A stretch of 64,000 nt of DNA from Microbacterium esteraromaticum (GCF_016907315.1 NZ_JAFBBS010000001.1:1488001-1552000); one strand, 5' to 3'; numbered from the stretch's first letter, positions 1 to 14,378 are shown. The notes: generated from the letters alone by a model not told the origin. Made by a program: numbers and translations.

Positions 1-83
1 CCACGATCACCACACGCATCTGGCATGTGACGATCGATGCGGTCGACGACACCTCGGCGATCGTCGTCGGCACGAAGGTGTGA
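1..83 (+). CDS. C-terminal end of a cut-off protein, possibly a hotdog-fold thioesterase
   Basis: Only the last 26 codons are inside the window, ending at TGA 81-83. The peptide ends in TRIWHVTIDAVDD followed by a short beta-rich tail. This resembles the last strands of PaaI-type hotdog acyl-CoA thioesterases, where a GR-T-x-x-W pattern is common, but too little is present to be sure. It converges on the NCS2 permease gene and is followed at once by a strong hairpin terminator. Confidence 0.4.
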   Translation, partial: TITTRIWHVTIDAVDDTSAIVVGTKV

Positions 84-86
84 CGA

Positions 87-119
87 AGACGAGCCCGGTC
101 GTGGCGACCGGGCTCGTCT
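87..119. terminator. Bidirectional hairpin terminator
   Basis: Perfect inverted repeat with about 14-bp arms (87-100 and 106-119) and a 5-base loop, between two convergent genes. It could end transcription from both sides. Confidence 0.75.
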
Positions 120-142
120 CACGGTGTCAGGTGCCAGGCCGG

Positions 143-1600
143 CTAGTGGTCGGCCCGCTCGACGTCGACCTCGTTGCCGTCCTTGTCGACGACCTTGCCG
201 TCGACGACCGAGTCGCCGTCTTCCAGGGCATCCAGGATGTAGATCGGGATGCTGCGGGTCGGAGCCGACACGAACGCGTTCTTGCGCTTCACGCCACCGA
301 GGTGGTTGAACAGCAGGTTCAGGAAGATCGCGGCGACCGCTGCCGAGCTGATGCCCGAGTGGAAGATCGTGTTGAACCAGTCGGGCATCTGGTCGTAGAT
401 CGTCGGAGCGGCGATCGGCAGCATGCCGATGCCGAGCGACGCCGCGACGATGATCAGGTTCATGTTGCCGCGGTAGTCGACCTTCGCCAGGGTGCGGATA
501 CCGGATGCCGCGACCGAGCCGAACAGCACGATGCCCGCTCCGCCGAGCACCGGCGAGGGGATCTCGCCGACGACGCGTCCGAGGACCGGCAGCAGACCGA
601 GGATGACGAGCACGACACCACCGGCGGTGACGACGAAGCGGCTCTTGACACCGGTGATGGCGACCAGGCCCACGTTCTGAGCGAAGGCCGACTGGGTGAA
701 GGTGCCGAAGATCGGCGACACGGCGCTGGAGAGCATGTCGGCGCGCAGGCCGTCGGCGATGCGCTTCTTGTCGACCTTGGTGTTGACGATCTCGCCGACG
801 GCGAGGATGTCGGCCGTGGTCTCGGTGAGCGTCACGAGGATGACGATGAACATCGAGATGATCGCGGCGATCTCGAACGTCGGCCAGCCGAAGGCGAACG
901 GCGTCGGGAACGCGAAGATCGCGCCCTCGCCGACCTGCGAGAAGTCGACGCGTCCGAGGAACGCGGCGAAGATGGTGCCGGCGACGATCGCGAGCAGGAT
1001 CGACAGGCGCGAGACCGCGCCGACGGGCACCTTGCTGAGGATCAGCACGAACAGCAGCGTGACGAAGGCGAGCAGCAGGTTCTCGGGTGCGCCGAAGTCG
1101 TCGGCCGTGGCGTTTCCGCCCATCGCCCAGCGTGCCGCGACCGGCAGCAGGGTCAGGCCGATCGTGGTGATCACGACACCGGTGACGACCGGCGGGAAGA
1201 ACCGGATGACCATCGCGAAGATCGGCGCGATCAAGAGGCCGATCACCGACGCGGCTATCACCGACCCGAACACCGCCGGCAGACCGCCGCCGTTGGTGAC
1301 GATCGCGCCCATGGTCGCGACGCCGGCGAACGAGACGCCCTGCACGAGAGGCAGCTGCGAGCCGAAGAACGGGATGCCGACCGTCTGCAGGATCGTCGCG
1401 AGACCGCCCATGAAGAGGCACGACGCGATGAGCACGCCGATCTCTGCAGGGTTGAGTCCGGCGAGCTGCCCGATGATCAGCGGCGGGGCGATGATGCCGC
1501 CGTACATCGTGAGCACGTGCTGGAGCCCGTACCCGAAGGTGGCGCCGATGGACAGGCGCTCGTCCTCCGGGCGGAGCGCTTCCTTCGTCTGCTTACTCAT
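143..1600 (-). CDS. NCS2-family purine (urate/xanthine) permease
   Basis: This 485-residue multi-pass membrane protein belongs to the nucleobase:cation symporter-2 (NAT) family, which imports xanthine, urate or uracil with protons. The family signature is visible at about residues 308-317 as QNVGLVAITG, followed by VKSR. This closely follows the QNNGVIQMTGVASR pattern of the xanthine carriers and favours urate/xanthine over uracil. It lies 48 bp downstream of 8-oxoguanine deaminase on the same strand, so the two are probably one operon for uptake and deamination of oxidised or normal purines. The start ATG at 1600 is the first good methionine before a conserved hydrophilic N-terminus. Exact substrate is inferred. 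Confidence 0.85.
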   Translation of the reverse strand: MSKQTKEALRPEDERLSIGATFGYGLQHVLTMYGGIIAPPLIIGQLAGLNPAEIGVLIASCLFMGGLATILQTVGIPFFGSQLPLVQGVSFAGVATMGAIVTNGGGLPAVFGSVIAASVIGLLIAPIFAMVIRFFPPVVTGVVITTIGLTLLPVAARWAMGGNATADDFGAPENLLLAFVTLLFVLILSKVPVGAVSRLSILLAIVAGTIFAAFLGRVDFSQVGEGAIFAFPTPFAFGWPTFEIAAIISMFIVILVTLTETTADILAVGEIVNTKVDKKRIADGLRADMLSSAVSPIFGTFTQSAFAQNVGLVAITGVKSRFVVTAGGVVLVILGLLPVLGRVVGEIPSPVLGGAGIVLFGSVAASGIRTLAKVDYRGNMNLIIVAASLGIGMLPIAAPTIYDQMPDWFNTIFHSGISSAAVAAIFLNLLFNHLGGVKRKNAFVSAPTRSIPIYILDALEDGDSVVDGKVVDKDGNEVDVERADH

Positions 1601-1648
1601 TTTCTGGACCTCTTCGTCGAGTGGGGTGGATCGGTGTTTCGGGGGATG

Positions 1649-3016
1649 TCAGGAATGTCGGGCGAGAAGGCCGCGGGCCGCCTCGCTGTGGTGGGCGATG
1701 AGCTGGGGAAGGTCGAGGCCGACGATCTGACCGTCGAGCACCCGCCACGCGCCGCCGACCATGACGCGGTCAGCACGCTCTGCGCCGCAGAGCAGCAGAG
1801 CCGCGACCGGGTCGTGGCTGCCTGAGAAGCGCAGCTCGTGGAGCGTGAACATCGCGAGATCTGCCTGCTTGCCCGGTGCGAGCACTCCGACGTCGTTGCG
1901 GCCGAGTGCCCTGGCCGACCCCTGGGTCGCCCAGTCGAGGGCGCGCTCGGGGGTGACCGCGGCGGCGCCGTAGCGCAGTCGCTGCAGGTAGAGCGCCTGG
2001 CGCACCTCCTGGATCATGTTCGATCCGTCGTTGGATGCCGAGCCGTCGACGCCGAGCCCGACCGGCACGCCGGCTTCCTGCAGCTCGACAGCGCGGGCGA
2101 TGCCCGACGCGAGTCGCATGTTCGAGGTGGCGCAGTGCGAGACGGCAGTGCCGGCGGCACCCAGCCGCGCGATCTCGTCGTCGTCGAAGTGGATGCCGTG
2201 GGCGAGCCACGTGCGGCCGCTCAGCCACCCGACGCTCTCGAGGTAGTCGACCGTGCGCAGGCCGAACATCTCGCGGCAGAAGTCCTCTTCGTCGAGGGTC
2301 TCGGCGAGGTGGGTGTGCAGGCGCACGTCGAGGTCGTGGGCGAGCTGGGCGGTGTCGCGCATGACGCCCGTCGTGACGGAGAACGGCGAGCACGGCGCGA
2401 GGCCGATCTGCACGAAGGCGCCCTCGCCGCGCTCGTGGTACGCGCCGATGAGGCGCTCGCTGTCGGCGAGGATCGTCTCGGCGTCCTGAACGGTCTGCTG
2501 CGGCGGCAGCCCGCCGTCCTTCTCACCGAGCGACATCGAGCCGCGGGTGAGGGTCGCGCGCATGCCGAGCTTCTTGACGACGTCGACCTGCACGTCGATG
2601 CCCTCTTCGAGGCCGTTCGGGAACAGGTAGTGGTGGTCGGCCGCGGTGGTGCAGCCCGACAGCAGCAGCTCGGCGAGGGCGGCGGTCGTCGCGAGCTCGA
2701 GGTCGCGCGGAGTGAGCCCTGCCCATACGCCGTACAGACCCTTCAGCCAGCCGAACAGCTCGGCGCTGACGACCGGGGTCCAGGCACGGGTGAGCGTCTG
2801 GTAGAAGTGGTGGTGCGTGTTGATCAGACCGGGGATGATCACGTGTCTCGACGCGTCGATGGTCTCATCGACCGGGCGCGTGGGCGCGCCGCCCGCCGGG
2901 ACGGCCTCGAGCACACGCGAACCCTCGACCACGATGCCGCCGCGGGCGTCGGCGGTGTCACCGGTGTAGATGCCGAGCGGGTTCTTCAGCCAGATGCTGC
3001 GCTGCGGTGCGGTCAT
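1649..3016 (-). CDS. 8-oxoguanine deaminase (amidohydrolase superfamily)
   Basis: Predicted to deaminate 8-oxoguanine to urate, feeding the urate branch elsewhere in this window. The N-terminal metal site is NTHHHFYQTLTRAW (about residues 66-79), the form typical of 8-oxoguanine deaminases within the amidohydrolase superfamily. Further metal or base ligands are visible in LAHGIHFDDDE and GLGVDGSASND. I chose ATG 3016 because GGAG sits nine bases upstream; this gives 455 residues, the usual family length. An upstream in-frame ATG at 3031 lacks such a site. A general guanine or cytosine-type deaminase is the main alternative. Confidence 0.82.
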   Translation of the reverse strand: MTAPQRSIWLKNPLGIYTGDTADARGGIVVEGSRVLEAVPAGGAPTRPVDETIDASRHVIIPGLINTHHHFYQTLTRAWTPVVSAELFGWLKGLYGVWAGLTPRDLELATTAALAELLLSGCTTAADHHYLFPNGLEEGIDVQVDVVKKLGMRATLTRGSMSLGEKDGGLPPQQTVQDAETILADSERLIGAYHERGEGAFVQIGLAPCSPFSVTTGVMRDTAQLAHDLDVRLHTHLAETLDEEDFCREMFGLRTVDYLESVGWLSGRTWLAHGIHFDDDEIARLGAAGTAVSHCATSNMRLASGIARAVELQEAGVPVGLGVDGSASNDGSNMIQEVRQALYLQRLRYGAAAVTPERALDWATQGSARALGRNDVGVLAPGKQADLAMFTLHELRFSGSHDPVAALLLCGAERADRVMVGGAWRVLDGQIVGLDLPQLIAHHSEAARGLLARHS

Positions 3017-3166
3017 GGGGGTGTGCTCCATCTCGGGATCAGCGAAGCCGGCGGATCCGGCTCTCGGGGTGAGCCAGCTCAGTTCGCCTGTCTGCTGATC
3101 CAGGTGCCTCCGTCTTCGGAGGCACTCCCGATCATGACCGATCGCCGGGAGCAACGTCAATAGTTT

Positions 3167-3202
3167 TTCCGAATATCGAACGCAAGCTTCCATATCATGA
3201 AA
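3167..3202. promoter_or_regulatory. Operator pair for the purine regulon (pair 1)
   Basis: Two 15-bp palindromic sites lie 21 bp apart: TTCCGAATATCGAAC at 3167-3181 and TTCCATATCATGAAA at 3188-3202. The second fits TTYCR-N5-YGRAA fully and the first misses one position. On the minus strand they sit upstream of the 8-oxoguanine deaminase/permease operon, next to a weak -10-like CAATCT (3203-3208). Confidence 0.65.
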
Positions 3203-3254
3203 AGATTGCGAGCGTCGGCCGGTGTGTGCCATCCGTGAGCGGGAGGACCATCGG

Positions 3255-3260
3255 TAGCGT
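3255..3260 (+). promoter_or_regulatory. Putative -10 box for a leaderless transcript
   Basis: TAGCGT lies seven bases before GTG 3268, the same geometry as five other genes in this window whose start codon would be the first transcribed base. Confidence 0.5.
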
Positions 3261-3267
3261 GGGGCCT

Positions 3268-4833
3268 GTGAACGCCCATCCGCCTGCCGACGCCGCCGCC
3301 TCGCGTGACCTGCGCCTCCAGCGTGAGATGAACACCGCGATCACCAAGGGACGTCGGGCCGTCGTGGTCTCGGCCTTTGGAGCCGCTTTCTTCTCCTCGG
3401 TTCTCGCCTACCTCGCGGTGACCCTACTCGATCCGCCCGCTGTCGACTTCGGCAGGACGCTCGAAGGCCTGCACCGAGACCTCGTAGGTCAGCTCGCCGA
3501 CGGCACCCAGCCTCACGACATCGATCCCGACGCCCGAATCTACGGGTTTCTGGCTGTCTTCGCCGCCATCGCGATCGCTCTCGCGGTAGCCCTCGACGCG
3601 ACAGGACGCCGGCTCCACGCCCTCGACGAGAGCCGGCCGACGGGGAGGCCCTTCTGGGAGAACGAGTTCACGGCCTACTCCGCGTGGGCCCAGGCGGGCG
3701 CGGCCTTTCGCGTGCTCACGTTCATCGAGCTGCTGGTCCTGAGCGCAGTCACCGGCCTTTCAGCGCTCGTCGCGCTCTCTCTCAGCGTCGGCGGAGCAGG
3801 GCGTCTGCCTGCACTCACCGCGTGGCTGCTGACAGCGCTGCTGCTTCTCGAGGCGACCCGAGGCTTCTACGTCTGGCTCGTTGCGAGCGATCTGAAGACC
3901 GTGCCCGATGCGGCCGAGCTGCAGCGACGCGTGGAGGAGCTTCGGCGCCCCGCTCTCCGTCGACGCGTTCGCCGGCTGACGACTAGCGCGCTTCTGCTCG
4001 TCTCTCTACTCGTCCTCGCGGTGTCTTCGTGGAGCACGGTCGGGCCGGCGGCGGCCGGCCCGATCATCGGCGCCGTCATCCTGTCCGCAGCGGTGTGGCT
4101 CGGAAGCCGCGCGATCGCCCGCGGCGCGGTTCTCGAGTGGGGAGCGACCCGCATGACCACGGTGGCGATGGCGTCGATCCTGGCGGCCCTCTTTCTGCTC
4201 TTCTTCGCGCTGACCCTCGTCGCCGAGATGGCCGCTGCCATGTCGGCGGGGCGTGCCGCGTCCGACACGCCACTCTGGTGGGCGCTGGGCGCGGTCGTGG
4301 GCCTCACGACGGCGGGAATCGCCGGGGTGCTCGACGCAGGCGGCGTCTTCCCGCGATCATCCTCCGCTCTGGACTGGCAGACCTCAGCGCCGCTGTCTCA
4401 GCCGCACCCCCAGACGCCCAGGCGCAGCGTGGGCCTGCTCGCGCTCATCACGTTCGCAGGAGGCCTTGCCCTCGCCGACGGCCCGTCGGATCTGGGACCC
4501 GCGCTCATCGTCAGCGCGACGGTCGTCACGGTGGTCTCGCTGCTGCACTGCGCCAGTGGCCGCACGCGATTCATGCTGAACCTCGGCGTCACCACGGTTC
4601 TCGCCGCCATACTGGCCCATCGACTCGGCGAAGCCGACACGGTGCATGCGTTTCTCGCCATCCTGCTGTTCGCTGTGGTGCTGATCGCGAATCTCGCGTC
4701 GACTCGCACGCGCACCACCGCGGCCTTCTCCGTTCTCACCCCGGTCGCAGAGGGAATCCGGCGAAGGCGGCTCAAGGCGTGGGAGGCGCGTCTCGCAGCG
4801 GTGGGGATCACCGCGCCGACGCCCGTCGACTGA
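3268..4833 (+). CDS. Polytopic membrane protein of unknown function
   Basis: I do not recognise a family. The 521-residue product has a short charged N-terminus, then a hydrophobic segment at about residues 30-52, a loop with an acidic stretch, and roughly ten further hydrophobic segments in two blocks separated by a basic linker near residues 210-235. The C-terminus is basic and cytoplasmic-looking. GTG 3268 is chosen because a -10 box sits seven bases upstream; a start at 3226 would lie upstream of the transcript start predicted from that -10 box. It stands alone between the divergent deaminase operon and convergent clpB. No purine operator faces it closely. Confidence 0.7.
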   Translation: MNAHPPADAAASRDLRLQREMNTAITKGRRAVVVSAFGAAFFSSVLAYLAVTLLDPPAVDFGRTLEGLHRDLVGQLADGTQPHDIDPDARIYGFLAVFAAIAIALAVALDATGRRLHALDESRPTGRPFWENEFTAYSAWAQAGAAFRVLTFIELLVLSAVTGLSALVALSLSVGGAGRLPALTAWLLTALLLLEATRGFYVWLVASDLKTVPDAAELQRRVEELRRPALRRRVRRLTTSALLLVSLLVLAVSSWSTVGPAAAGPIIGAVILSAAVWLGSRAIARGAVLEWGATRMTTVAMASILAALFLLFFALTLVAEMAAAMSAGRAASDTPLWWALGAVVGLTTAGIAGVLDAGGVFPRSSSALDWQTSAPLSQPHPQTPRRSVGLLALITFAGGLALADGPSDLGPALIVSATVVTVVSLLHCASGRTRFMLNLGVTTVLAAILAHRLGEADTVHAFLAILLFAVVLIANLASTRTRTTAAFSVLTPVAEGIRRRRLKAWEARLAAVGITAPTPVD

Positions 4834-4890
4834 CGCGGTGAAGGGCGGCCAGCCCTCCACAGCCCGGCCGACGGACGTCGGGTGGGCGGT

Positions 4891-7044
<2,154 letters not shown>

Positions 7045-7071
7045 TCGTCCTCCTGCGGAGACTCCTTCAAA

Positions 7072-7092
7072 GTTGAGTGTTGATGACTCAAG
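7072..7092. promoter_or_regulatory. HAIR operator (HspR binding site) of clpB
   Basis: GTTGAGT-N7-ACTCAAG matches the HAIR consensus CTTGAGT-N7-ACTCAAG at 13 of 14 defined positions. It overlaps the -10 box, so bound HspR would block RNA polymerase. Confidence 0.9.
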
Positions 7093-7119
7093 TTTACGTC
7101 GAGAGGCGAATCACGGCAA
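7091..7119 (-). promoter_or_regulatory. Vegetative promoter of clpB
   Basis: On the minus strand TTGCCG (7114-7119), a 17-bp spacer and TAAACT (7091-7096). The -10 box runs directly into the HAIR element, the same layout as at dnaK. Confidence 0.75.
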
Positions 7120-7277
7120 CCCAGTGACATTCTTCACCTGCTGACCGCCCCCATCAGCAGCACGGCCGCAGCCGATCCTGACGACTGTTCATGCCATCTG
7201 AACAGCGTTTCAGCCAGAATGCAGGGGATTCACCCCACTCCGCGTCACGAATCGGAGCGCGCCCACTCTCTTCAGAT

Positions 7278-7679
7278 ATGGGAGCGATTCAGCGCGTTGA
7301 CGACACGACACACCCCGAGACCACTGGGGGGCCGCTGGGCAGCGACATCTACCGGGACCTGCTTCGGGGCAGCGCCGACGGCGCGCTGCTGCACCGCCAC
7401 ACCTGGGAGATCCTGAACACCATGGTCGAGCGTGAGCTGCAGCAGCCCGAACCGCCGACCGAGGAATCACTGTTCGCGGCGAGCACCATCGGCGGGCCGC
7501 TGCGCGCCCGTCGCTTCCGCCGTCGCCTCGACCACCTCGTCCGCCTGGGACTCGCTCAGCGCCAGGAGCGCTGGGTGCGGCCGACCGTCGCCGGAGTCGC
7601 CGCCGTGCGCCCGCTGTGGTCGCAGGTCGACGGCCCCGTGCGCACGAAGCTCCGCTCCCTCATGCCCGACGACGCCTGA
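7278..7679 (+). CDS. Small protein, possibly winged-helix, unknown role
   Basis: Family not recognised. From ATG 7278 the product has 133 residues. The C-terminal half contains a basic helical run (RARRFRRRLDHLVRLGLA) followed by QERWVRPTVAGV, which looks like a recognition helix and wing of a winged-helix fold, so DNA binding is possible. No clear ribosome binding site is visible and the frame stays open upstream to 7191, so the start is uncertain. It lies between the divergent clpB promoter and the purine-regulated promoter at 7719. Confidence 0.6.
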   Translation: MGAIQRVDDTTHPETTGGPLGSDIYRDLLRGSADGALLHRHTWEILNTMVERELQQPEPPTEESLFAASTIGGPLRARRFRRRLDHLVRLGLAQRQERWVRPTVAGVAAVRPLWSQVDGPVRTKLRSLMPDDA

Positions 7680-7718
7680 ACTGCCGCCACCCGCTCACCC
7701 GCGACGCCTCACGGGTGC

Positions 7719-7784
7719 TTGACCGCCTCCCGGCACCCCGCGTACACTGACCGGTGATCAGAAAGAAGTTTCCGAATCCTGGAA
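7719..7784 (+). promoter_or_regulatory. Promoter with purine operator pair 2
   Basis: TTGACC (7719-7724), an 18-bp spacer and TACACT (7743-7748) form a good promoter. The operator pair begins at the next base: a weak site GACCGGTGATCAGAA (7749-7763) and, 21 bp on, a strong site TTCCGAATCCTGGAA (7770-7784). It drives a 25-codon ORF and may read on into xdhA. Confidence 0.65.
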
Positions 7785-7840
7785 CTCGCAGACGATTCGG
7801 AATACAGCGAAGACTGGACTCAGTGAAGAGAGGGGCCGTG

Positions 7841-7918
7841 ATGCACGTCGACGTTCACGCCACCGCCCCCTCCGAGAGTGCCACCGCATGGGGGAACTGG
7901 TACGCCCACGGCGCCTGA
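7841..7918 (+). CDS. 25-residue small ORF behind a purine-regulated promoter
   Basis: ATG 7841 is preceded by the purine-rich run GAAGAGAGGGG ending six bases before the start, a strong ribosome binding site. The peptide begins MHVDVHATAPSE and ends in a Trp/Tyr-rich stretch (AWGNWYAHGA). It has no recognisable domain. It lies between an operator-controlled promoter and a hairpin, 197 bp before xdhA. It could be a leader peptide affecting xdh expression or a free small protein. There is no homology evidence; reality rests on promoter, Shine-Dalgarno and hairpin. Confidence 0.5.
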   Translation: MHVDVHATAPSESATAWGNWYAHGA

Positions 7919-7930
7919 GTCGCCGCCTAC

Positions 7931-7953
7931 GGAATCGCCTTCATCACGATTCC
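7931..7953 (+). terminator. Hairpin after the 25-codon ORF
   Basis: GGAATCG and CGATTCC pair around a 9-base loop, 12 bases after the small ORF stop. There is no T-run, so it may be a weak terminator or attenuator rather than a full stop. Confidence 0.4.
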
Positions 7954-7976
7954 GAGGCCTCGCCATCGGTTCGCAC

Positions 7977-7982
7977 TAGACT
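7977..7982 (+). promoter_or_regulatory. Possible -10 box of a second xdhA promoter
   Basis: TAGACT lies about 130 bp before the xdhA start. No convincing -35 box is seen. Transcription from here would begin just before the structured leader at 8020-8110. Confidence 0.35.
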
Positions 7983-8019
7983 CACGGCAACCGCGCGCGA
8001 CGTCGCCATGTGATCGCCC

Positions 8020-8110
8020 GGTGCGAGCGCAGTGCGGCGCTCACCCCTCGGGATCTCAGCAGGCACGCGAGCAGCGTGCGCAGAGACGCCTCCGCGTCAT
8101 ACCCGAGGAG
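8020..8110 (+). ncRNA. Structured xdhA leader: candidate cis-regulatory three-way junction
   Basis: A hairpin (8020-8045, core GAGCGC/GCGCTC) is followed by a closing stem P1 (8046-8052 with 8102-8108, CCTCGGG/CCCGAGG). Inside P1 are two hairpins: P2 GCACGC/GCGTGC (8063-8068 with 8074-8079) and P3 GACGC/GCGTC (8085-8089 with 8094-8098). The xdhA Shine-Dalgarno GAGGAG (8105-8110) overlaps the 3' strand of P1, so folding would hide it. The layout resembles translation-controlling riboswitches, but it does not match the purine or Moco consensus I know. High GC content makes chance pairing possible. Confidence 0.45.
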
Positions 8111-8115
8111 AGACA

Positions 8116-11960
<3,845 letters not shown>

Positions 11961-11961
11961 C

Positions 11962-12783
11962 ATGGTCGACTGGCTGGATGCCCTGCGCGCGCTGCGCGAG
12001 AGCCGCACCCCCGCGGTGATCGTGACGCTGGCCATGGTGCGCGGGCACGCGCCCCGCAACGGCGGCGCGAAGATGATCATCTCGCCGAGCGACCAGTTCG
12101 GCACGATCGGTGGCGGCAACCTCGAGGCCACCGCCACCGATCGTGCGCGTGAGATGCTCGCGGCCGGCACCGCCGAGCCGCAGCTGCTCACGCTGACGCT
12201 CAGCGACAAGGCGACGACAGAGTACGGAGTGCAGTGCTGCGGAGGAGAGGTCACGATCATGCTCGAACCGGTACGGGTCGTGCCCTCGGTGGCGGTGTTC
12301 GGCATGGGGCACGTGGGGCTCGAGCTCGCGCGCATCCTGTCGCGTCATGAGCTCTCGCTGCACCTCATCGACTCGCGTCCCGAGATGCTCGATCCCGACC
12401 GCCTGGCGCCTGTCACGGCGGCTGCCGTCGCCGACATCCGGCCGCATCATGCGCCCGTACCAGAGGCGGCTCTGCTCGACCTCCCCGCCGGCGCACACGT
12501 GCTGGTGATGACGCACGACCACGTAGAAGATCTCGCGATCGTCGATCAGTCCCTGCGCACGCGGGCGCTCGGATCCATTGGCTTGATCGGGTCGGCGTCG
12601 AAGTGGGCGCGCTTCCGCAAGAAGCTGCTCGAGCTCGGTCACACCGATGCCGAGCTGGAGCGGGTGACGACACCCATCGGCGTCCCCGAGGTGTCGGGCA
12701 AGCAGCCTGCGGTCATCGCGGTGAGCGTTGCCGCTCGCATCCTGCAGCTGATCGAGGAGGCCGCGCCGGCGGCATCCGGCTGA
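11962..12783 (+). CDS. xdhC: XdhC-type molybdenum cofactor insertion chaperone
   Basis: XdhC proteins bind Moco, help its sulfuration and hand it to XdhB. The 273-residue product starts with an XdhC/CoxI N-terminal domain (GHAPRNGGAKMIIS, GTIGGGNLEA) and includes a conserved QCCGGEV cysteine motif. A Rossmann-like domain (VAVFGMGHVGLELA) fills the second half, with LIGSASKWARFRKKL near the end. ATG 11962 lies one base after the xdhB stop. The operon ends at the strong terminator at 12800. Confidence 0.92.
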   Translation: MVDWLDALRALRESRTPAVIVTLAMVRGHAPRNGGAKMIISPSDQFGTIGGGNLEATATDRAREMLAAGTAEPQLLTLTLSDKATTEYGVQCCGGEVTIMLEPVRVVPSVAVFGMGHVGLELARILSRHELSLHLIDSRPEMLDPDRLAPVTAAAVADIRPHHAPVPEAALLDLPAGAHVLVMTHDHVEDLAIVDQSLRTRALGSIGLIGSASKWARFRKKLLELGHTDAELERVTTPIGVPEVSGKQPAVIAVSVAARILQLIEEAAPAASG

Positions 12784-12799
12784 TCCACTCCTTATATAT

Positions 12800-12846
12800 A
12801 GAGAGAGGAACCCCGACCCGCTGAGCGGGTCGGGGTTCCTCTCTCT
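12800..12846. terminator. Strong bidirectional terminator
   Basis: Perfect 22-bp arms (12800-12821 and 12825-12846) around a TGA loop, with AG-rich and CT-rich flanks that give a T-containing tail in either direction. It lies between convergent xdhC and the NCS2 permease gene. Confidence 0.9.
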
Positions 12847-12857
12847 GGGCGTTGGAC

Positions 12858-14378
12858 TCAGCCGGCGGCCCCGCTCAGGAGCGCCTCGATCGGGCCGCGC
12901 GCGAAGTAGATCGCGAATCCGGCTGCGACCACCCACAGCAGCCAGTGCACCTTGCGCCCACGGCCCGCGAGGGTGTTGATCAGCGCCCACGCGATGAAGC
13001 CTGCGCCGATGCCGTTTGCGATCGAGTAGGTCAGCGGCATCGTCACGATCGTGAGGAACGCAGGCATGGCGACCGAGAACTTGTTGAAGTTGATCTCGCG
13101 GATCTGCGCCATCATCAGCGCACCCACGATCACGAGCGCTGCGGCCGCCACCTCGATCGGCACGATCGCGGTGAGCGGGGTGAGGAACATCGAGAACAGG
13201 AACAGCGCACCGGTGATGACTGAGGCGAGGCCCGTACGGGCGCCCTCGGCGATGCCCGCGGCGCTGTCGATGAACACCGTCGCCGACGAGCTCGACGTGC
13301 CACCGCCGACCACGGCACCAGCACCCTCGACCACGAAGGCGCTGCGCAGACGGGGGAACGTCGCATCCTTGTTCGCGATGCCGGCCTGCTTCGCGAGCCC
13401 GGTCATGGCGCCCATGGCGTCGAAGAAGTTCGTGAACAGCAGAGTGAAGACGAGCATGATCGCGGCCAGTGCGCCAATGCGTCCGAACGAGCCGACGAGG
13501 TCGAACTGACCGATCAGCGAGAAGTCGGGCAGGCTGAACCAGTTCGTCGGCACGCCGGGAACGGTCATGTGCCAGCCTGCCGGGTTGACCTCACCGTCGC
13601 TGCCGACGGTCGGACCGAGCTTCAGAAGGCCCTCGACGATGATCGACACGACGGTGCCGGCGACGATGCCGATGAGGATCGCACCGGGTACTCGCCTGGC
13701 GATCAGCACGCCCATCAGCACCATCGTGCCGATGAAGATCAGCGTGGGGACCGAGCTGAGCGAGCCGCCGTCGCCGAGCTGCACAGGAGGGCCGGCGGGC
13801 GTGCGGTTGACGAAGCCGGAGTCGACGAAGCCGATGAAGGCGATGAACAGGCCGATGCCGACCGTGATGGCCGCTTTGAGCGCGTGGGGCACGGCATGGA
13901 AGATCGCGGTCCGGATGCCCGTGGCACCGAACAGCACGATCAGCACGCCGTTGATCATCACCAGGCCCATCGCCTCGGGCCAGGTGACCCCCTGCACCAC
14001 GGAGACGGCGAGGAACGAGTTGATGCCGAGGCCCGCGGCGAGCGCGAACGGGACGCGGGCGATGAAGCCCATCAGCAAGGTCATGACGCCGGCCGTAAGA
14101 CCGGTGACGGCGCCGACCTGAGCGAAGTCGAGGGAGTTGCCGACGGCGTCGACGCCTCCTGAGAGGATGATCGGGTTGAGGATGACGATGTAGGCCATCG
14201 CGAAGAACGTGACGACGCCGCCGCGGATCTCCTGCGGAACCGTGGACCCGCGCTTGGTGATCTCGAAGAAGCGGTCGAGCGCGCTGCGCGGCTCGGGGGC
14301 ACTCGTGGTGTTCGTCGTGTTCGTGGTGCTCTTGCGGGGAAGGTCCGCGTCTTCGCGGATGCCGGTGGTCTGAGACAT
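12858..14378 (-). CDS. NCS2/AzgA-type hypoxanthine-guanine permease
   Basis: A 506-residue membrane protein of the AzgA-like branch of NCS2, which imports guanine, hypoxanthine or adenine. After a polar, Thr/Asn-rich N-terminus (about residues 1-35) comes the family opening RFFEITKRGSTVPQEIRGGVVTFFAMAYI, quoted here only as its conserved order FEITKRGST then EIRGG. LAAGLGINSFLA follows near residue 110, then GIRTAIFHAVPHALKAA. It is downstream of guanine deaminase on the same strand, matching uptake plus deamination of guanine. ATG 14378 is the first methionine after a repeat-filled 130-bp gap. Confidence 0.85.
   Translation of the reverse strand: MSQTTGIREDADLPRKSTTNTTNTTSAPEPRSALDRFFEITKRGSTVPQEIRGGVVTFFAMAYIVILNPIILSGGVDAVGNSLDFAQVGAVTGLTAGVMTLLMGFIARVPFALAAGLGINSFLAVSVVQGVTWPEAMGLVMINGVLIVLFGATGIRTAIFHAVPHALKAAITVGIGLFIAFIGFVDSGFVNRTPAGPPVQLGDGGSLSSVPTLIFIGTMVLMGVLIARRVPGAILIGIVAGTVVSIIVEGLLKLGPTVGSDGEVNPAGWHMTVPGVPTNWFSLPDFSLIGQFDLVGSFGRIGALAAIMLVFTLLFTNFFDAMGAMTGLAKQAGIANKDATFPRLRSAFVVEGAGAVVGGGTSSSSATVFIDSAAGIAEGARTGLASVITGALFLFSMFLTPLTAIVPIEVAAAALVIVGALMMAQIREINFNKFSVAMPAFLTIVTMPLTYSIANGIGAGFIAWALINTLAGRGRKVHWLLWVVAAGFAIYFARGPIEALLSGAAG

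Noticed and set aside
80..1825. Long plus-strand frame opposite the NCS2 permease
   Set aside because: Composition is highly charged and repetitive (Asp/Arg/Glu-rich), typical of an antisense shadow of a membrane protein gene.
8020..8110. Known purine (xpt) or Moco riboswitch
   Set aside because: Three-way topology is similar, but the conserved junction bases and loop-loop pairing of the purine class and the Moco consensus were not found, so I report only a candidate structure.
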